A stretch of 64,000 bases of DNA, from contig LR990050.1 of assembly GCA_905147135.1 (NCBI GenBank), forward strand, positions 8,926,001-8,990,000. The letters are read 5' to 3'. This DNA comes from Blastobasis lacticolella. Its lineage: Eukaryota > Arthropoda > Insecta > Lepidoptera > Blastobasidae. Under the pieces are notes generated by a model. That model had not been told where the DNA came from. It worked only from the letters and a program-made list of their open reading frames with translations, and did not search any database. The stretch's first letter is position 1. Every line of letters starts with the position of its first letter. A program made the position numbers and the translations under genes. Positions 46,101-57,282 of the stretch are shown one piece after another.

Positions 46101-49100
46101 GGGTAGGTTGACCAAGCGTCAGGGGTGTAGAAAATCTACTAAATAAGTATTATAATGATAAATATATAGGTTATAGAGAAGTATTTTAGGTACCTGAATA
46201 GTTCTTCTATCTGTATCAACTGTTGTTTTTGTTATTATAAGTTAAACATCAAAGATATACGAGCTTAAGTCAAAAGTTAGTCAACCATCCCCGGTCTCCC
46301 CTATAACAGTTTTAAACGCCTGTGTAATAATACAATGAAGTTATTTTATGTTGGTATGAGCTTGACATGAGCAATGATTAAGTGCTAAACAATATTACAG
46401 CAACCACTTACCAAATACAACAAAAAGCTTCAGAAAAATAAATCGAAGTAGGCATTGCATCAACAGAATGGTCTGGACGCACGCTGCCAAACGCCATGGC
46501 GTAATACCCACTGAGCTAAACTAATAACTTTATCGCCCATTGTTATTTCGACACTTATGAAGTACGTATCTACTTCATATTTACATTATCTGATCTGCAG
46601 TAGCTATTCATCTGATTAAGTTTCCGCCTTTCGTTTAATCCTAACCTGTAATATTCAGTTTGCTAAACAAGATTAATGCATTGCCTTAATAAATTGGTAG
46701 ATTTGGACGCGATAAAGTTGCGATTCGGGCAATTTCGTGGCTATTGAGTAGTAAGTGCCTCTTGGGATGGGTGAATAGCAAAATTTAGTTAGAGAAACAG
46801 ACCATTTAGCGTGCAGAGCGCGCACGGAATAGGTACGTATGAGGCTTACCTTAGGCCTCATATCCATAAGTGTGGGCAGCGTCAGGTTTTACTTGACAGA
46901 TATCTGTCATGTGCATGTGCACAGTTTAAATCGCAACAGATAACTTAATTTGTAATTTTTTAAAGCCTAAATTTATTTTTTAGTTCAGTTTAGTGGATCA
47001 TCCCATCATTATATCAGTCGGGTCATGTCCTGTCGGCTTGGAAGAAATCCAGGTCGCAAGCCTCCCTCGAATAACTTCAAACCGATCGTGTGTCCGCTGA
47101 ACGCGTCCAACTAACTCTTTTATATGTGTTGGCTTTGCAGGTGGGCGATCAGCTGATCACCGTGAACGGGTACCGCGTGGAAGACGCCGTGCACGGGGAG
47201 CTGGTGCACTACCTCGCTTCGCAGTCGCGGCTCAAACTCAAAGTCCGATGTGAGTAGCCGGCCAAATTAATTCCACACCATTTCCCATAAACATTCCGAT
47301 GCATTCGATTGTGCGGCTTACGTAATAATTAACGTGAATAATACTCTAGAGCCGTTTGCGTAATCCTAATCTTGCAAACACGAGGACTCAAATTTCAATG
47401 GAAACAGATGGTCAACGTTATGCAAGCGTAGACGGAGCGCTCTCCACGCGTTTAATAACGTAGGTAGCTATGCTAGGTATGCTAATTAATCAAAGCTTCA
47501 GGTGCGAGGCGGCGCGTGTGATGGCCGCGAAAGCGCGTGGGCACCCACCTCTGGAGCCATCGGCGGTTGCGCAAACTGCCACCGCTTCAAACGAAATGGA
47601 AATCATTAACGGCTCGCCGCTATTGTGATCGCCATAATTTGTTTATTCAATACCGGCTATTGTGATCGGCGGACCGTCAGCGCGATCGCTTCCAATGGGA
47701 TAACAGTGTAACCCACAATGTACCTGCGTGTGTCAGAATTTTTGTTTCTAACACGTTACACGCCTTTGTAATTGCTAAGCTCTACACAGGAACACCATGA
47801 ATGTGAGAAACGGCTTTGAATGAAGCAATAAAAACTCGCATCTTGCTTTGAGAAATAAACTGAATGGTGATACAGATTTCACACTATTTTACCTTGGATT
47901 ACAGTAGTCAGTAGCTTTTAATAAGTACCTAGTACGGCGAGAAATTTGTTGCTTTGTAATTCTAAATCTCCCTCATGTTTTGGCACGAATAAGGTTGGAT
48001 AAGTACTTATACAAAAATTAATTTTGTTGTTTCAGATATTGGGATGGTGCCAATTAAAGAGTGAGTATATTTCTATCGAATCTTTTTCTCTAAACATTTG
48101 CGGTCGCTTAATTCGAAAGTTTTTGAATGGTTTTCTCTTAATCTCTAATTGACTGATCAACTGATCAACATTACATTATCACAGCAGAACAAGTATTTAC
48201 CAAAGTCTAAGGGGAAGGTATATCAAGCCATTTGATACATTCCTTACATTTTCTAGAGGTTTAAATGTCAGCTTGCAGCGACAGCTGGATCAGTCCATTT
48301 TACATCCTAGCTATCATTCACAGTATTGTAACTCCTTCTTACACGACGTTGTACCATTGCAGGAAAGCCCACGAGAGCGTCTCCTGGCAGCTAGTGTCGG
48401 AGCGTGCCGGGTCGGAGGTGTCGTCGTCGCCGACACTCTGCCACGACACCGACAGGCTCGCAGACCTGCGACTCTCAATACTGGTGCCTCCACGCGCCAA
48501 ACTAGGATGCGGGTAGGTGTCTAGCAGTCGGACCACGTGGCCAGGGTGGTCTTTTGAACAATATACACGAGGGTTAGCGGTCAGACAGTCCATTGCAGCT
48601 GATGCAACATGCAACTGGAACATCTCCTGTTGTAGGGTAAAGGAGAGAACACACCTAATACCAACTTGAAGCAATTTATTCATTTATTCATTTGGCATTA
48701 GTAGCCGAGTCGTCAACTTGAAACAATACAATTTGTATGCTCTCTCGCTCTGACCACAGTCATGACTCATGACCTTTCTAACTATAGTTCGTGTCAAATG
48801 GATTGGCAATACAGGACATTGATCTCTCGGTTAGAACTAATTTGTAAGTGATCACAGCGATAGTTGTAATAATTGAAATAGTCGTGTTTGTTACAATTTA
48901 ATTAAATATAACAGTTTAGCGGTTTTCATATATTTTTCGGCATTTAATTCATTTGGCATAAACTATAGGTCTGTATGTGTGAATGTAAGTCGAGACCACA
49001 GAGAATTAGATGGAGATGCAATATTTTGTAGGTATTTGAAACAAGCTTTTGTTCAAATGTTCCCTGTCTGTATCTACTGCTTCATGACTTCTGGCAGTTG

Positions 49101-52100
49101 GTGTCGGATCGCGTCAAACTAGGTCGTTTTTCAACAACATCAATGAGGACACACTGGCAGACAATCCATTGCTTCTGGAACTGGAGCGGCTCCTGGCAGA
49201 TGATTTCGGAACGCTCATGTTCGGAGGTCTCATCCGACGCTAACACACGACACCGTGTGGTTCAAGGACCTGCGGCTTTCTATACTGTGGATTAACGTCT
49301 CAGAGACTATAATAACCTGCTAAGACCTCCGTAGACCAGAAAACAGACAGCAGCAATTTTTAAGTTGTGTTTATTTATCTGAGATAGCTGCAATCTCGAA
49401 GACCCCTGGCGCCTGGGTTTCACTGCGTAGAAGAGAAGCATTACTGATTTATTACATGGTTATTCCTGATACATATTATATGCCTCTGTGATTAGGCTGT
49501 TTCTAGACAGTCACTTACCACCAGGTGGAATATCTGGCATCTTCTTTTTACCAGTCAACCCCGGTCTCTGCCAGGGTCCGATCTCCTGCATCGATTCCTC
49601 CATTTTGCCCCGTCAATTATTATTACGTGTTATTATAAGTATTATGTTTTCTATTCTCCAGAATATGCAAGGGACCCGAGTGGAAGCCGGGCATCTTCGT
49701 GCAGTTCGTGCGAGAAGGCGGAATAGCGCGCGAGGCGGGCCTGCGCCCCGGCGACCAGATCATGTCATGCAACGGGCAGGACTTCGCCAACGTCACCTTT
49801 AATGAGGTCCGTATTGTTTTTATATTATCATCATCACAGCCCATAACAGTCTACTGCAGGACTTAGGGCCTCTCCCACAAAAAGGGAGGTTAATAATCTC
49901 CACGCTTGGCAGGCGGGTTGGAGATCGCAGTGTTATAATATAACAATGGAAAATGCTGCTGCCCATTTTCCAGTCTACGGAGGCGCTTAGATCTTTTGCC
50001 TCGAAAACATTAGTCGCCTTGTACGACACCCACGAGTGTAAGAGGTTTTTATATACTCGGTAAGAATTTTTTCGTCACCTCACCATAAATAAGGTAACTA
50101 TAAATCTATATAGTGCCTAATCACTCTTGCCATAAAAGGACCAAAGTATATTTCTCGGGAAACAGATACACAGGCAAAGGAACGTAGTTCGTATACCGTA
50201 TACTGGTAAGGGATGCCAATTGGCTCCCAAGACTGTACAACCAGTCTCGGGGTCCCCAGCGTAGGACTTGCCCAACCTCACATTGCTAATATTGTTTAAG
50301 AGGTATACCTAACGAGTGGCGAGCTCATTGCGATGCTGGAGTTCGACTAGCTTGCAGTACAAAACGGTCACCCATCCACTACCGTTGCCGCTTGCGTTGC
50401 TTGCTATCTTTTCTTTTTGGTCTCGCAAGCACGCTCCCACTAAACCAGAACCGCTCCCATCTACTTCATAATAAAATGAATATTGTTGCAGGCGATATCC
50501 GCGATGAAGGCGTGTGGCCGGCTGGAGCTGGTAATCCGGGAGGGAGCTGGTGTCGATTTGGTGTCGCCCGAGAGCTCTGGTTACAACAGTTCGGCGTCGT
50601 CGGCGGCTGGGGAGCGCAGCCCCGCGCCCCCCGCGCCCGCACCGCCGCTCGCACCACCGGCCGCCCTGCGAAGGCGACTCGCCAGCGTCGCGGAGGAGGC
50701 GGCCGACCGCGCTGATAGGTCTGACTCTAGCAATACTAATAATAGAAACATCGACCTGAGTGGTAGTTTATCAGTTATTTAGCGCCCATAACACAAGCTT
50801 TGCTTACTATGGGCCTATGTGACGCAGAATTGTCCAAGCATATTCATTTATTTATTATTATAATTTACTCACGCAACGTTTTACTTGTCGAGGAATTGCG
50901 AATCCTTCGACATTGCGAGACTCGACATGGTGGCTTCAATTCCTATAAACTCCTTTTATGAGTTTTCAATCTTTCACCAGTCCAGCACAGTCAGTGCCAA
51001 ATTCGCTTGAAGAGTTCAGCAATAGGGGCAAAATTATTTTAAGGGTCTCGTAACTAATGATACTATACCCTCTTATTTGTTACAAATGCAAATCCCCCGC
51101 CCCGCTGCCAGCATTAGACAAGAATATGGACTAACAGTGCAAGTGCTTACGTTGTATGCTTCAGTGGTTTCATGTTATTTTTTATAGATGTGGTTACATG
51201 ATTTGAACTGGAATTCAACTTGAAACGTCGGTCGTTCCGATGCATGCACCTATTACTTTTAATGCCAGTACGGGAAGTTCTAACTGGATGAGCATTACCT
51301 ATTTCGGTAGTAGAGCACATTAAGATCCGGTTAAAAAACTGTACCATCATAACATCATCCGAGCGGTCAATCTCAGCTTATGCTATAGTCCGTTTGGCTG
51401 CTCTTTATTCTCCACTTTGTCCGGTCTTCGGCATCCTTACGTGGCTGATAGCTCTCGCACGCAACTGACTCGGCGATGTTTTCCTGATACCGTCAGGTTT
51501 AGGCACCTATTTGGATCGAGGGATACGTGGGAAATATCTGCCAAAACCTGCCGGTATCAGGATAGATGTGGTTTAAAATCTTATTGTAATGTCGTTAAAT
51601 AATATACTTTTACAAAAATCGTTAAAAGTGATACTTAAATTGTTTCAGATTGACAATGAGCCGGCTGAAACGACGGACCTGGGACAGCCTAGACTACGAC
51701 TGGAAGACCGGCGACATTCACAACTTCGACGCGCCCTCAGACATAGAGCCCGACTACGACTGCCCGAGCATACCGAATAACCCGCACACGTACGAGAGCA
51801 AAAACAGTACACGACCCAAGAGCAAGGAGTACGTGAGCACACCATCGAATAGGACGATAATAAACTTGACTGAGGATGGTGCTACAATACAGTGTAGTTA
51901 CGACACTCACAGTCAAGCGCCGAAGACATATACGAACGCAACGAGCCGCGAGAGTGAAAAGAAAACGATAGTGGTGGAGGTCCACCATACGAGTGGCGCG
52001 GGCTGCCAGCCGCACTGCTACCCGCCGCCGGCGCCGGCGCAGCCGGGCGCGGACGCCGCCAGCGTGGCCAGCTCGGCCTCGCTCTCCAGTGCCATCGCCG

Positions 52101-53284
52101 ATGAGATCCAACGAAGGAGACTGGTACGACACAATTCATTACAATAACCTAAATTTTGTATAGGAAAGTACAGTGTAGTCATACAAGAGTATGAGAGTGT
52201 GTGAGTAAACTTATGAAAAGTATTTATGATTGAAAAGACAACTGAAGTGGTCACCATACCGGTCAGCTGTATAGAGAGGTCTAGATTCGAATCCTGACAG
52301 GGTAGGAATACAGAAGGCAACAAGAAGACGTTATTACTGGCCGGACAGTTTTTCGAGACACCGAGGTATCTGTTATGGATAATAGATAACCGTCTGGATG
52401 GGAGGTCAGCAGAAGGGAAATTCAAAATAAATTTATGGTACCCGCTTCCTGATTCGCAGGTTGAAAACTAACTGGCGGGCGGCCAGCGACGATACGTTTT
52501 ATCTGGTCTTCATGGCTCCTACGCCAGCCACGCCCAAGTCCCTACAAAGAACAGGGACCTACAAGATAGTAATATTACAGCACTGGGGCGAGGGCAATAG
52601 AGCAAACTGGCGGAACACTGCCTAAAGGCTGGTTAGCCTAGCCATACGGAGAGAAATTTCAGTTAACTTTTCGCACTAGGGTCATGCGTAGCTCACCCTT
52701 TCGCCCTATATGGCGTTAATATTGACATACTCCGCAATAATTTCGACAACGGAATTTATAACTATAACTAGGCCGGTTGATATACGTATACATTTGACGA
52801 AATCTTCGTCTTGACCATGTTCATTGTCAGATTCAAGTTAGGAGATTCTCGTTAGATCTTCGAGCATTGCGCCTTGTTCTGGCTGGCTATATCTACGGTC
52901 TCTGCAGAGAATAACAGCAGCGTTTTAGTATTTTCAACCTGCGAAAACCCATTTCCTCAGTAAAGATAACTTTACCCTTTCGGTTTTAACTATAATTAAT
53001 ACATACACCTACATATATATGATTAATGTTTATAGCTTTTATTGATAACTAATCGAATACTTTTTTAGAATAAGAAGTCTGAGTCACGCCCAGAGGTAAA
53101 AGCTAACCCAGCGCAGAAACCAAATATCAGTAAAATCGTAGAAGACCCCCAGAAGAAACAGCATGCCGCTCTAATGGACGAGTTCAAGAAAGTGCATAGA
53201 AAAATGTTCGCCAACCTAGATGTCAAAACGGATGAAATATCTAATAAAACGAATGTCTTGGACGAAACTGATGCTGATAGTTTG
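38674..53284 (+). CDS. USH1C: Harmonin-like PDZ scaffold protein, partial at 3' end
   Basis: Coding exons: 38674-38883, 47141-47249, 48036-48060, 48363-48512, 49662-49806, 50492-50718, 51649-52123, 53069-53284. Phases agree throughout, giving 519 residues, and the last exon ends at a GTGAGT donor, so the gene continues. PDZ1 covers about residues 24-106: binding loop FGFSLRGG (39-46), core VGDQLITVNGY and class-I His88 at the start of helix B. The linker YIGMVPIKE...VSWQLV matches harmonin. PDZ2 (about 148-236) has LGCGICKGPEWKPGIF and PGDQIMSCNG, but Phe where harmonin PDZ2 has His. After it come Pro/Ala/Ser-rich stretches, the block RRTWDSLDYDWKTGDIHNFD and a charged stretch HAALMDEFKKVHRKMFANL. 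Vertebrate harmonin organises Usher-complex proteins at actin-based protrusions; this role is inferred. The exon at 38670 begins with G-GCG before the ATG, so a coding exon further upstream is possible. Whirlin-type proteins are a weaker alternative. Confidence 0.88.
39060..39285 (+). mobile_element. LINE/SINE tail family T, diverged copy
   Basis: An old relative of 28327-28598. It keeps AACTAGAATAGCACCAA, a CTGCGATCC block, AAGTCCAGCAGTGGACTAAA and a decayed ATGATGTTGATATGATG end. It lies in intron 1 of the PDZ coding region. Confidence 0.5.
40430..40800 (+). promoter_or_regulatory. CpG-rich block in PDZ-gene intron with a 119-codon frame
   Basis: GC-rich around 40590-40690, with several GCG runs. 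A 119-codon ATG frame at 40435-40794 overlaps it but has no recognisable domain and looks compositional. An internal promoter or alternative first exon just upstream of the second PDZ exon is conceivable but not shown. Confidence 0.2.
41430..41700 (-). mobile_element. SINE family 2, minus strand
   Basis: On the minus strand the tRNA-like head shows CTCGTAAGCGAGAGATACCG and GGTCGAATCCCACTG. The body follows with GATCAGATGGCAGTCGCTCC and ACTGTAATTATCTGATCCGC. Same family as 12238-12575. Confidence 0.7.
42187..42364. repeat. 178-bp inverted-repeat element
   Basis: The left arm CGCTCGCCTCGATTCGAACG and the right arm CGTTCGGATCGAGGCGAGCG are near-perfect inverted complements around an AT-rich core. 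Probably a MITE. A TTCAAAAATAGAG block follows on the right, recalling the ends of 36440-36670. Confidence 0.55.
43087..43164. repeat. (TG)n microsatellite
   Basis: About 78 bp of mostly TG dinucleotides with a few interruptions. Confidence 0.9.
43308..43822. mobile_element. 515-bp MITE with 31-bp perfect terminal repeats and TA target sites
   Basis: Left end CAGGGTGTTTCATAATACAT (31 bp continuing to AAAGCCG) is exactly complemented at the right end. TA flanks both sides (43306-43307 and 43823-43824), as for Tc1/mariner-type elements. The interior has no credible transposase; the 60-codon frame at 43326-43508 is not conserved in any way I can see. Confidence 0.85.
44090..44480. promoter_or_regulatory. 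CpG-rich block in PDZ-gene intron
   Basis: GC-rich with GCGGCCGCGTCGG-type wording at 44210-44300 and open frames on both strands, typical of a CpG block rather than a gene. It lies 2.7 kb before PDZ exon 2. A promoter role is possible only. Confidence 0.2.
45324..45895 (+). pseudogene. Broken pogo-type transposase, N-terminal DNA-binding part
   Basis: ATG 45324 begins MRTYKRKSERGDV. After the nested MITE the frame resumes with PKDILERACHAVIF. After a frameshift comes the helix-turn-helix stretch ATSKKYQIPYKTLHRYV (psq-type), then a TAA. A third open piece (45662-45895) carries the second DNA-binding part, including YGLTPYETRKFTFEYAKKN, and ends before any catalytic domain. Full-length pogo transposases continue with a DDE domain, missing here. 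Damage: one MITE insertion, at least one frameshift, internal stops and C-terminal loss. Confidence 0.8.
45363..45495. mobile_element. 133-bp MITE nested in the transposase remnant
   Basis: Terminal repeats of about 30 bp start CAGTCGAGTTCATTAATATG and are mirrored at the right. TA lies on both sides (45361-45362, 45496-45497). Without the insert and one TA the transposase frame reads straight through the site, so the MITE arrived after the transposase copy did. Confidence 0.85.
49091..49290 (+). pseudogene. Decayed tandem duplicates of PDZ-gene exon 48363-48512
   Basis: Copy B (49186-49290) aligns with the exon: at protein level SWQMISERSCSEVSS against SWQLVSERAGSEVSS, then HDTVWFKDLRLSIL against HDTDRLADLRLSIL. 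The two blocks are in different frames because about 5 bp is lost between them. Copy A (49091-49126) joins the start of the exon (CTGGCAGTTGGTGTCGG) to its end (CGTCAAACTAGG). The sequence between and after the copies also resembles the intron following the true exon, so whole exon-plus-intron units were duplicated. No acceptor or donor is left on copy B, so it is a dead pseudo-exon. Confidence 0.8.
49828..50048 (-). mobile_element. LINE/SINE tail family T, copy 2
   Basis: Reverse complement nearly identical to 28327-28598, with the GAT-repeat tail at the left. It begins about 20 bp after the donor of PDZ exon 49662-49806, so it sits at the very start of that intron. Confidence 0.7.
50775..50872 (+). 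mobile_element. SINE family 1, 3' fragment
   Basis: GCCCATAACACAAGCTTTGC, TTACTATGGGCCTATGTGAC, TTGTCCAAGCATA and a TTTATTTATTA tail. It is truncated at the 5' side and lies 56 bp after the donor at 50718. Confidence 0.7.
51350..51500 (-). mobile_element. LINE 3' tail fragment
   Basis: Shares CATCATCCGAGCGGTCAATC, TTATTCTCCACTTTGTCCGG and TCTTCGGCATCCTTACGT with the left end of the LINE at 32319-33028, same orientation. A severely 5'-truncated insertion in the intron before PDZ exon 51649-52123. Confidence 0.65.
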
Positions 53285-55234
53285 GTGAGTACCTAGGATC
53301 TAGGTGATACAGGCGGGAGATTTGAAAGTTGAGTCATCGACCGTCATAAGTAATTTGACAGTGTAATACCATCGATTAAGGTGTATCTGTAGAAAATAAA
53401 TCTATCGGTAAAACAGAGTCTCGTAATGTCTATGTGGTAATCCATAGGGATAGACCACGAGATGCGCGAGAGCAAAACCGGGACATTAACACCAAGATGA
53501 TGATAGGGATAGACCACCTCTACAACCCCGGGACACTGCTCTGGCAGCAAATCGACATCCCAAAGCAACGGTTCCGAGGACCACTAGAAACCTTGTTAAC
53601 CGACAGGAACACAGATTCTGTAAAGTGGAGGCTGGAGGTACTTCCCCAGTCAGGCGGCTCCAATTCGAACGGGATCATTATCCTGATTCGAAGTCATATC
53701 GCTATCCTATCGCCCTATCGCTCCTAAAATATGACCGCAGGTGACTCAACATTCAAATCTCTCGACTGTACAATATGAAGTACCTACACAGGCAAATCTA
53801 ATCTGACATTATCTATATCAATATCATAATATTTGTCACCTTGTCCGAAAGTTATCCTACGAGATAACATACGAGATTACAACTTGTTTCATAATATTAG
53901 GTGTTTTACTAAGTTTACGGTTTAAAAGTAAACGGAACCCTTTTAGATGACTTTGGATATATTTTCTATCTATCCTTTCTGAAATATTATGACGTAACAG
54001 CACATTCGCACGAGTTCAACTAAAGGTTCGCGTCACCTACTTACGTTTTCCATACCTTGCTACCATACCTATCTACTGGTAGGTAGTTAACGCCCCTGCC
54101 TTGTAGATGTGGGTTCTTGGTTTAATTACCAATCGAAAGTTAGATATTATATGCGCAACGGGTGTAAATCAGACCCGACACGAGGTTTTTGTCAGTGTGA
54201 CCTGCCAAAGTACGGCGCCGAACCTTCAATGGCTGAAGCATCAGTCGTGCTATTCGGTGGCGTCTTTTTCAGACGGAAAGTTACATTACGTGGCGTTGTC
54301 GTCAGTGATGAATAGGTTATCAAGCGGTGTGATAGGTAATCCGGTCCGGTTCGGTGGTCAGATTCAAGGACCAGGGCCTGGACGCGGTGATGATCTGGAC
54401 CCGAGCATGGACTAGAACCATTATCTGGGACCTTGGGGTTTATTCTCACGGACAAATGTTTGTTAGTAAGGAGTGGCCCGAACAGTTATTATGCTGAAAC
54501 GTTGTCGTAACAATCATTCTTTTCACGAGTATAGCTATTAAAATCAATTGTTTCCCGATTCGTGTGGCAAGTTATCGATGTGGCGAATAGTATATACCAT
54601 ATTCTCGTAGGACGCACAATTTTTCAGATTTTACAAACATAAAAAACGGGACCTCTCGGTGTGTGGGAACACAGAGCTCGCGTTCCTTGACTGGGGACTT
54701 TTAGTATATAGCCGGGGGTTACCCCCACCAGTCAAAATAGCAACCAACAACTTCACGATTTTTGCATTTATTTTTTCTTGTTGACGGGGATAATGGGGTG
54801 TTCAAGTCAAGAGTTAATAGGTATCTTCTACGAGTATAAGCATGACATCTTCGACCTCATTGTCGCGTCTATCAGGCGAGTTAAGGTCAAATGTAAAATA
54901 TTCCAGGTTTAATTCTTGTACCCCAAGTATAACGGTGTGCTCAAAAATTTGAATACTCTTCGATCCCGTTAATCGAGCTTACAATCGTAAATCCGTTTTT
55001 TTTCTATTTTATATAAAAACTTGAACAGCGCCTCTAGCGAAAAGTATTTGAATCAAAGTTTTGTTATTGACATAATAATAAGTTCCTGAACGTACCGGCT
55101 GCGTCACAGATAAAATAGTTACACAACCGAAAAGCATACGTAAAATGACTCAATTGATGTTTGGCCAGTGAAATTCTGCGTTTACGTGGTTTGTTTGGTT
55201 TGTTGTTCATAATTTTACAGGAAATCTTTAAGAT

Positions 55235-55272
55235 ACAGAAGAATTATATTCTTTTTAATATAATTCTTCTGT
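55235..55272. repeat. Perfect 16-bp hairpin
   Basis: ACAGAAGAATTATATT and AATATAATTCTTCTGT are exact inverted complements with a 6-base loop. It precedes a repeat containing CGACTGGACCGATTTGGATG and a G-rich patch, so it may mark the end of a non-autonomous element. No U-run typical of a terminator follows. Confidence 0.6.
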
Positions 55273-55965
55273 ACCTACGTGTGTTTGTCACCTAACTCCT
55301 CCTAAACGACTGGACCGATTTGGATGAAATTTTGTGTGTATACTTGAGCCCTGGATCGTTTGAAAATACAACTGAACCCAGTAGATGGGTCATGGTTGCG
55401 TTTTCATGAAAATAAAAAACGGAATGTACAACATTTCATAATTTTGCCCGGTACTGTTGTACCGTACGTGTAGGGTAAGTGTAGGGTAGGGGTAGAGTAG
55501 GATGGGGGTGGAATATAGTAGGAATAGGGCCAAGAGACAAACCCTGTTTTGACAATGCCATAGGTAAAATAAAACTCTTTGCTGAGACCATAGAAATAAG
55601 GCTACCTATACAAACTCTTTGATTGGAACTATTTTCGTAATCGATAAAACGAAGTTTCCCTCCAATTCTTGTTCTCTTCTTTACTCTTGCAGAATAAAAT
55701 CAAACATTACTTATTTATTGACTAGCCCGCGACTTGACGGACGTCTTCATTATTCACAATCAGGTTATTGGCTTGTTGAATTCGATCAATCTTAAAATTT
55801 CCCAAGACGCTTTACTTTTTAAACAGTCTCCAATTCTGTAAAATATTTAAATAAGTTTCCATATCAAAATAAAACCTTAAGCCGCGGGTAGACTCTATGA
55901 TCTATCCAGTGTTCGATTCTCGGATTTATGTGAAACTTTAAATGAAATCCAATTATCCTAATATA

Positions 55966-56682
55966 GTAGGACCACGCTAACTCCGAATCGCTTTTTAAAA
56001 AAATAAAATAAAATTCTCTGTATGGCAACTAATGCCATGTCTTTTATGCGTCATAGAACGTCATTCATAAAAGTCATAACAAAGAATTTGACTGACTTGA
56101 AAAATATTTTTGAGGCGATTGGCACATTGGAGCGCAGCATTCATTCTGGCGAAATTTGGAAATATGTGTAATTTTTATATTGTTTTATATACAATAAAAA
56201 ATTTAGGAATTCTCCAAATTGTTATAATCTTTTCATAAAATTATATTATTTAGGCGAAAAATAATTTGAGAACTGAGTAACGGAATACCTATTTGACAAT
56301 CCTGGAGACCTCACGTCACAGCAGCGGCCTATTTGACGCCTTTTTATGTGGAAAGTACAGCGCCAAAAACTTATCTGACCCGCATCCCGTGTCAAATGTG
56401 TCAAAGAAAAAAAGGGACGGATCCGCACGAACACGCGTCGATGCGTTTTTAGTGTGTTCGACTATGAGTAATTTCCATAGAAACCGATGACCGCTCAAAT
56501 AACTTTATGTCATGCACTAACGCACGTCACGCACAACTGTACGGTGCTGCGTTCCAGTGTGCGGATCGCCTAAATAATAATGGACAATGACTGACAAGGA
56601 CAGATTATCCAATAGATATTGCCATATCCACATTTTATATTTTCTACCACTGTCAGTTGATTCGGACTAAGCGTGGTCCTAT
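55966..56682. mobile_element. 717-bp MITE with TA target sites
   Basis: The left end TAGGACCACGCTAACTCCGA and the right end CGGACTAAGCGTGGTCCTA are inverted repeats with few mismatches. TA flanks both ends (55964-55965, 56683-56684). Overlapping short frames on both strands at 56246-56498 are unrecognised and probably chance. Confidence 0.7.
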
Positions 56683-56754
56683 TATACTTTAGAAGTTATT
56701 ATGGTTTTTAACACGGATCATAGGCATAAATGGTGACTCTTTCAGATTTCTTTG

Positions 56755-56885
56755 AATGAATGAATGAAATGAATGAAAAATTCTTTTTTGCTTATACATA
56801 GAGTAAAACAAAAACAGAGGAAAAAAAGAAAAGCAACCGGCCTTATCGCTTAAAGCGATTTCTTCCAGGCAACCTTAGATACCTA
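56755..56885. repeat. Repeat fragment related to the insert at 15472-15600
   Basis: Both contain CGGCCTTATCGCT, AGCGAT and CTTCCAGGCAACC in the same order after an A-rich region. Class unknown. Confidence 0.45.
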
Positions 56886-56919
56886 GAAACAGAATATATT
56901 CTAGGACAGGTTGACTTTG

Positions 56920-57012
56920 AACTGACGTTAATGTCCCGGTTATGCTCTCGCGCACAAGGGCCAGGGCCTTGACCATGTTCCAGGATTTGGCAGATAATTA
57001 CAGTGGAGTGTC
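56920..57012 (-). mobile_element. SINE family 2 fragment
   Basis: Minus strand carries CACTCCACTGTAATTATCTG and CCAAATCCTGGAACATGGTC, then a GGGACATTAACGTCAG end. 3' half only. Confidence 0.6.
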
Positions 57013-57282
57013 AACAGAAGGGAGAATTAACACATCGTGAACTTGGAAAATCGATTTATTATTTATCACAACTTCATCAGCACGAGAATTTAGATCGATA
57101 TATCTACGCTTAAAACCCAATCAAGCTCCCTCGTGTCACCGCAACGCGAAACCTGCTATTTTAAGGAAAAATAATCAAACATAATGTCTATCCACATGAC
57201 CCGCCAAATAAATCAACACAATACTTTTTTATCTAACATTCCCATTGAACTAATCATTCGCGAGTGATTTCCATGTGACAAA

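Larger units (their letters stand above)
44778..46301 (+). mobile_element. Pogo-like DNA transposon, 1.5 kb, decayed
   Basis: Ends GGGGAGACCGGGGATGGTTG (left) and its exact complement (right) form 20-bp terminal repeats flanked by TA at 44776-44777 and 46302-46303. Subterminal blocks repeat GGGTAGGTTGACC-type wording near 46055-46115. The interior holds the remains of a transposase N-terminal region (45324-45895). The catalytic DDE part is absent, so the copy is non-autonomous. A second MITE is nested inside (45363-45495). It lies in intron 1 of the PDZ coding region. Confidence 0.85.

Noticed and set aside
51650..52147. Reading the PDZ exon through its donor to a stop at 52147 as the gene end
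   Set aside because: The exon ends at CTG before GTACGA in phase with the next exon at 53069, whose product is harmonin-like. An alternative short end cannot be excluded but no polyadenylation signal is close.
55235..55272. Rho-independent-type terminator
   Set aside because: This is eukaryotic intronic/intergenic DNA without a following T-run or upstream bacterial gene.
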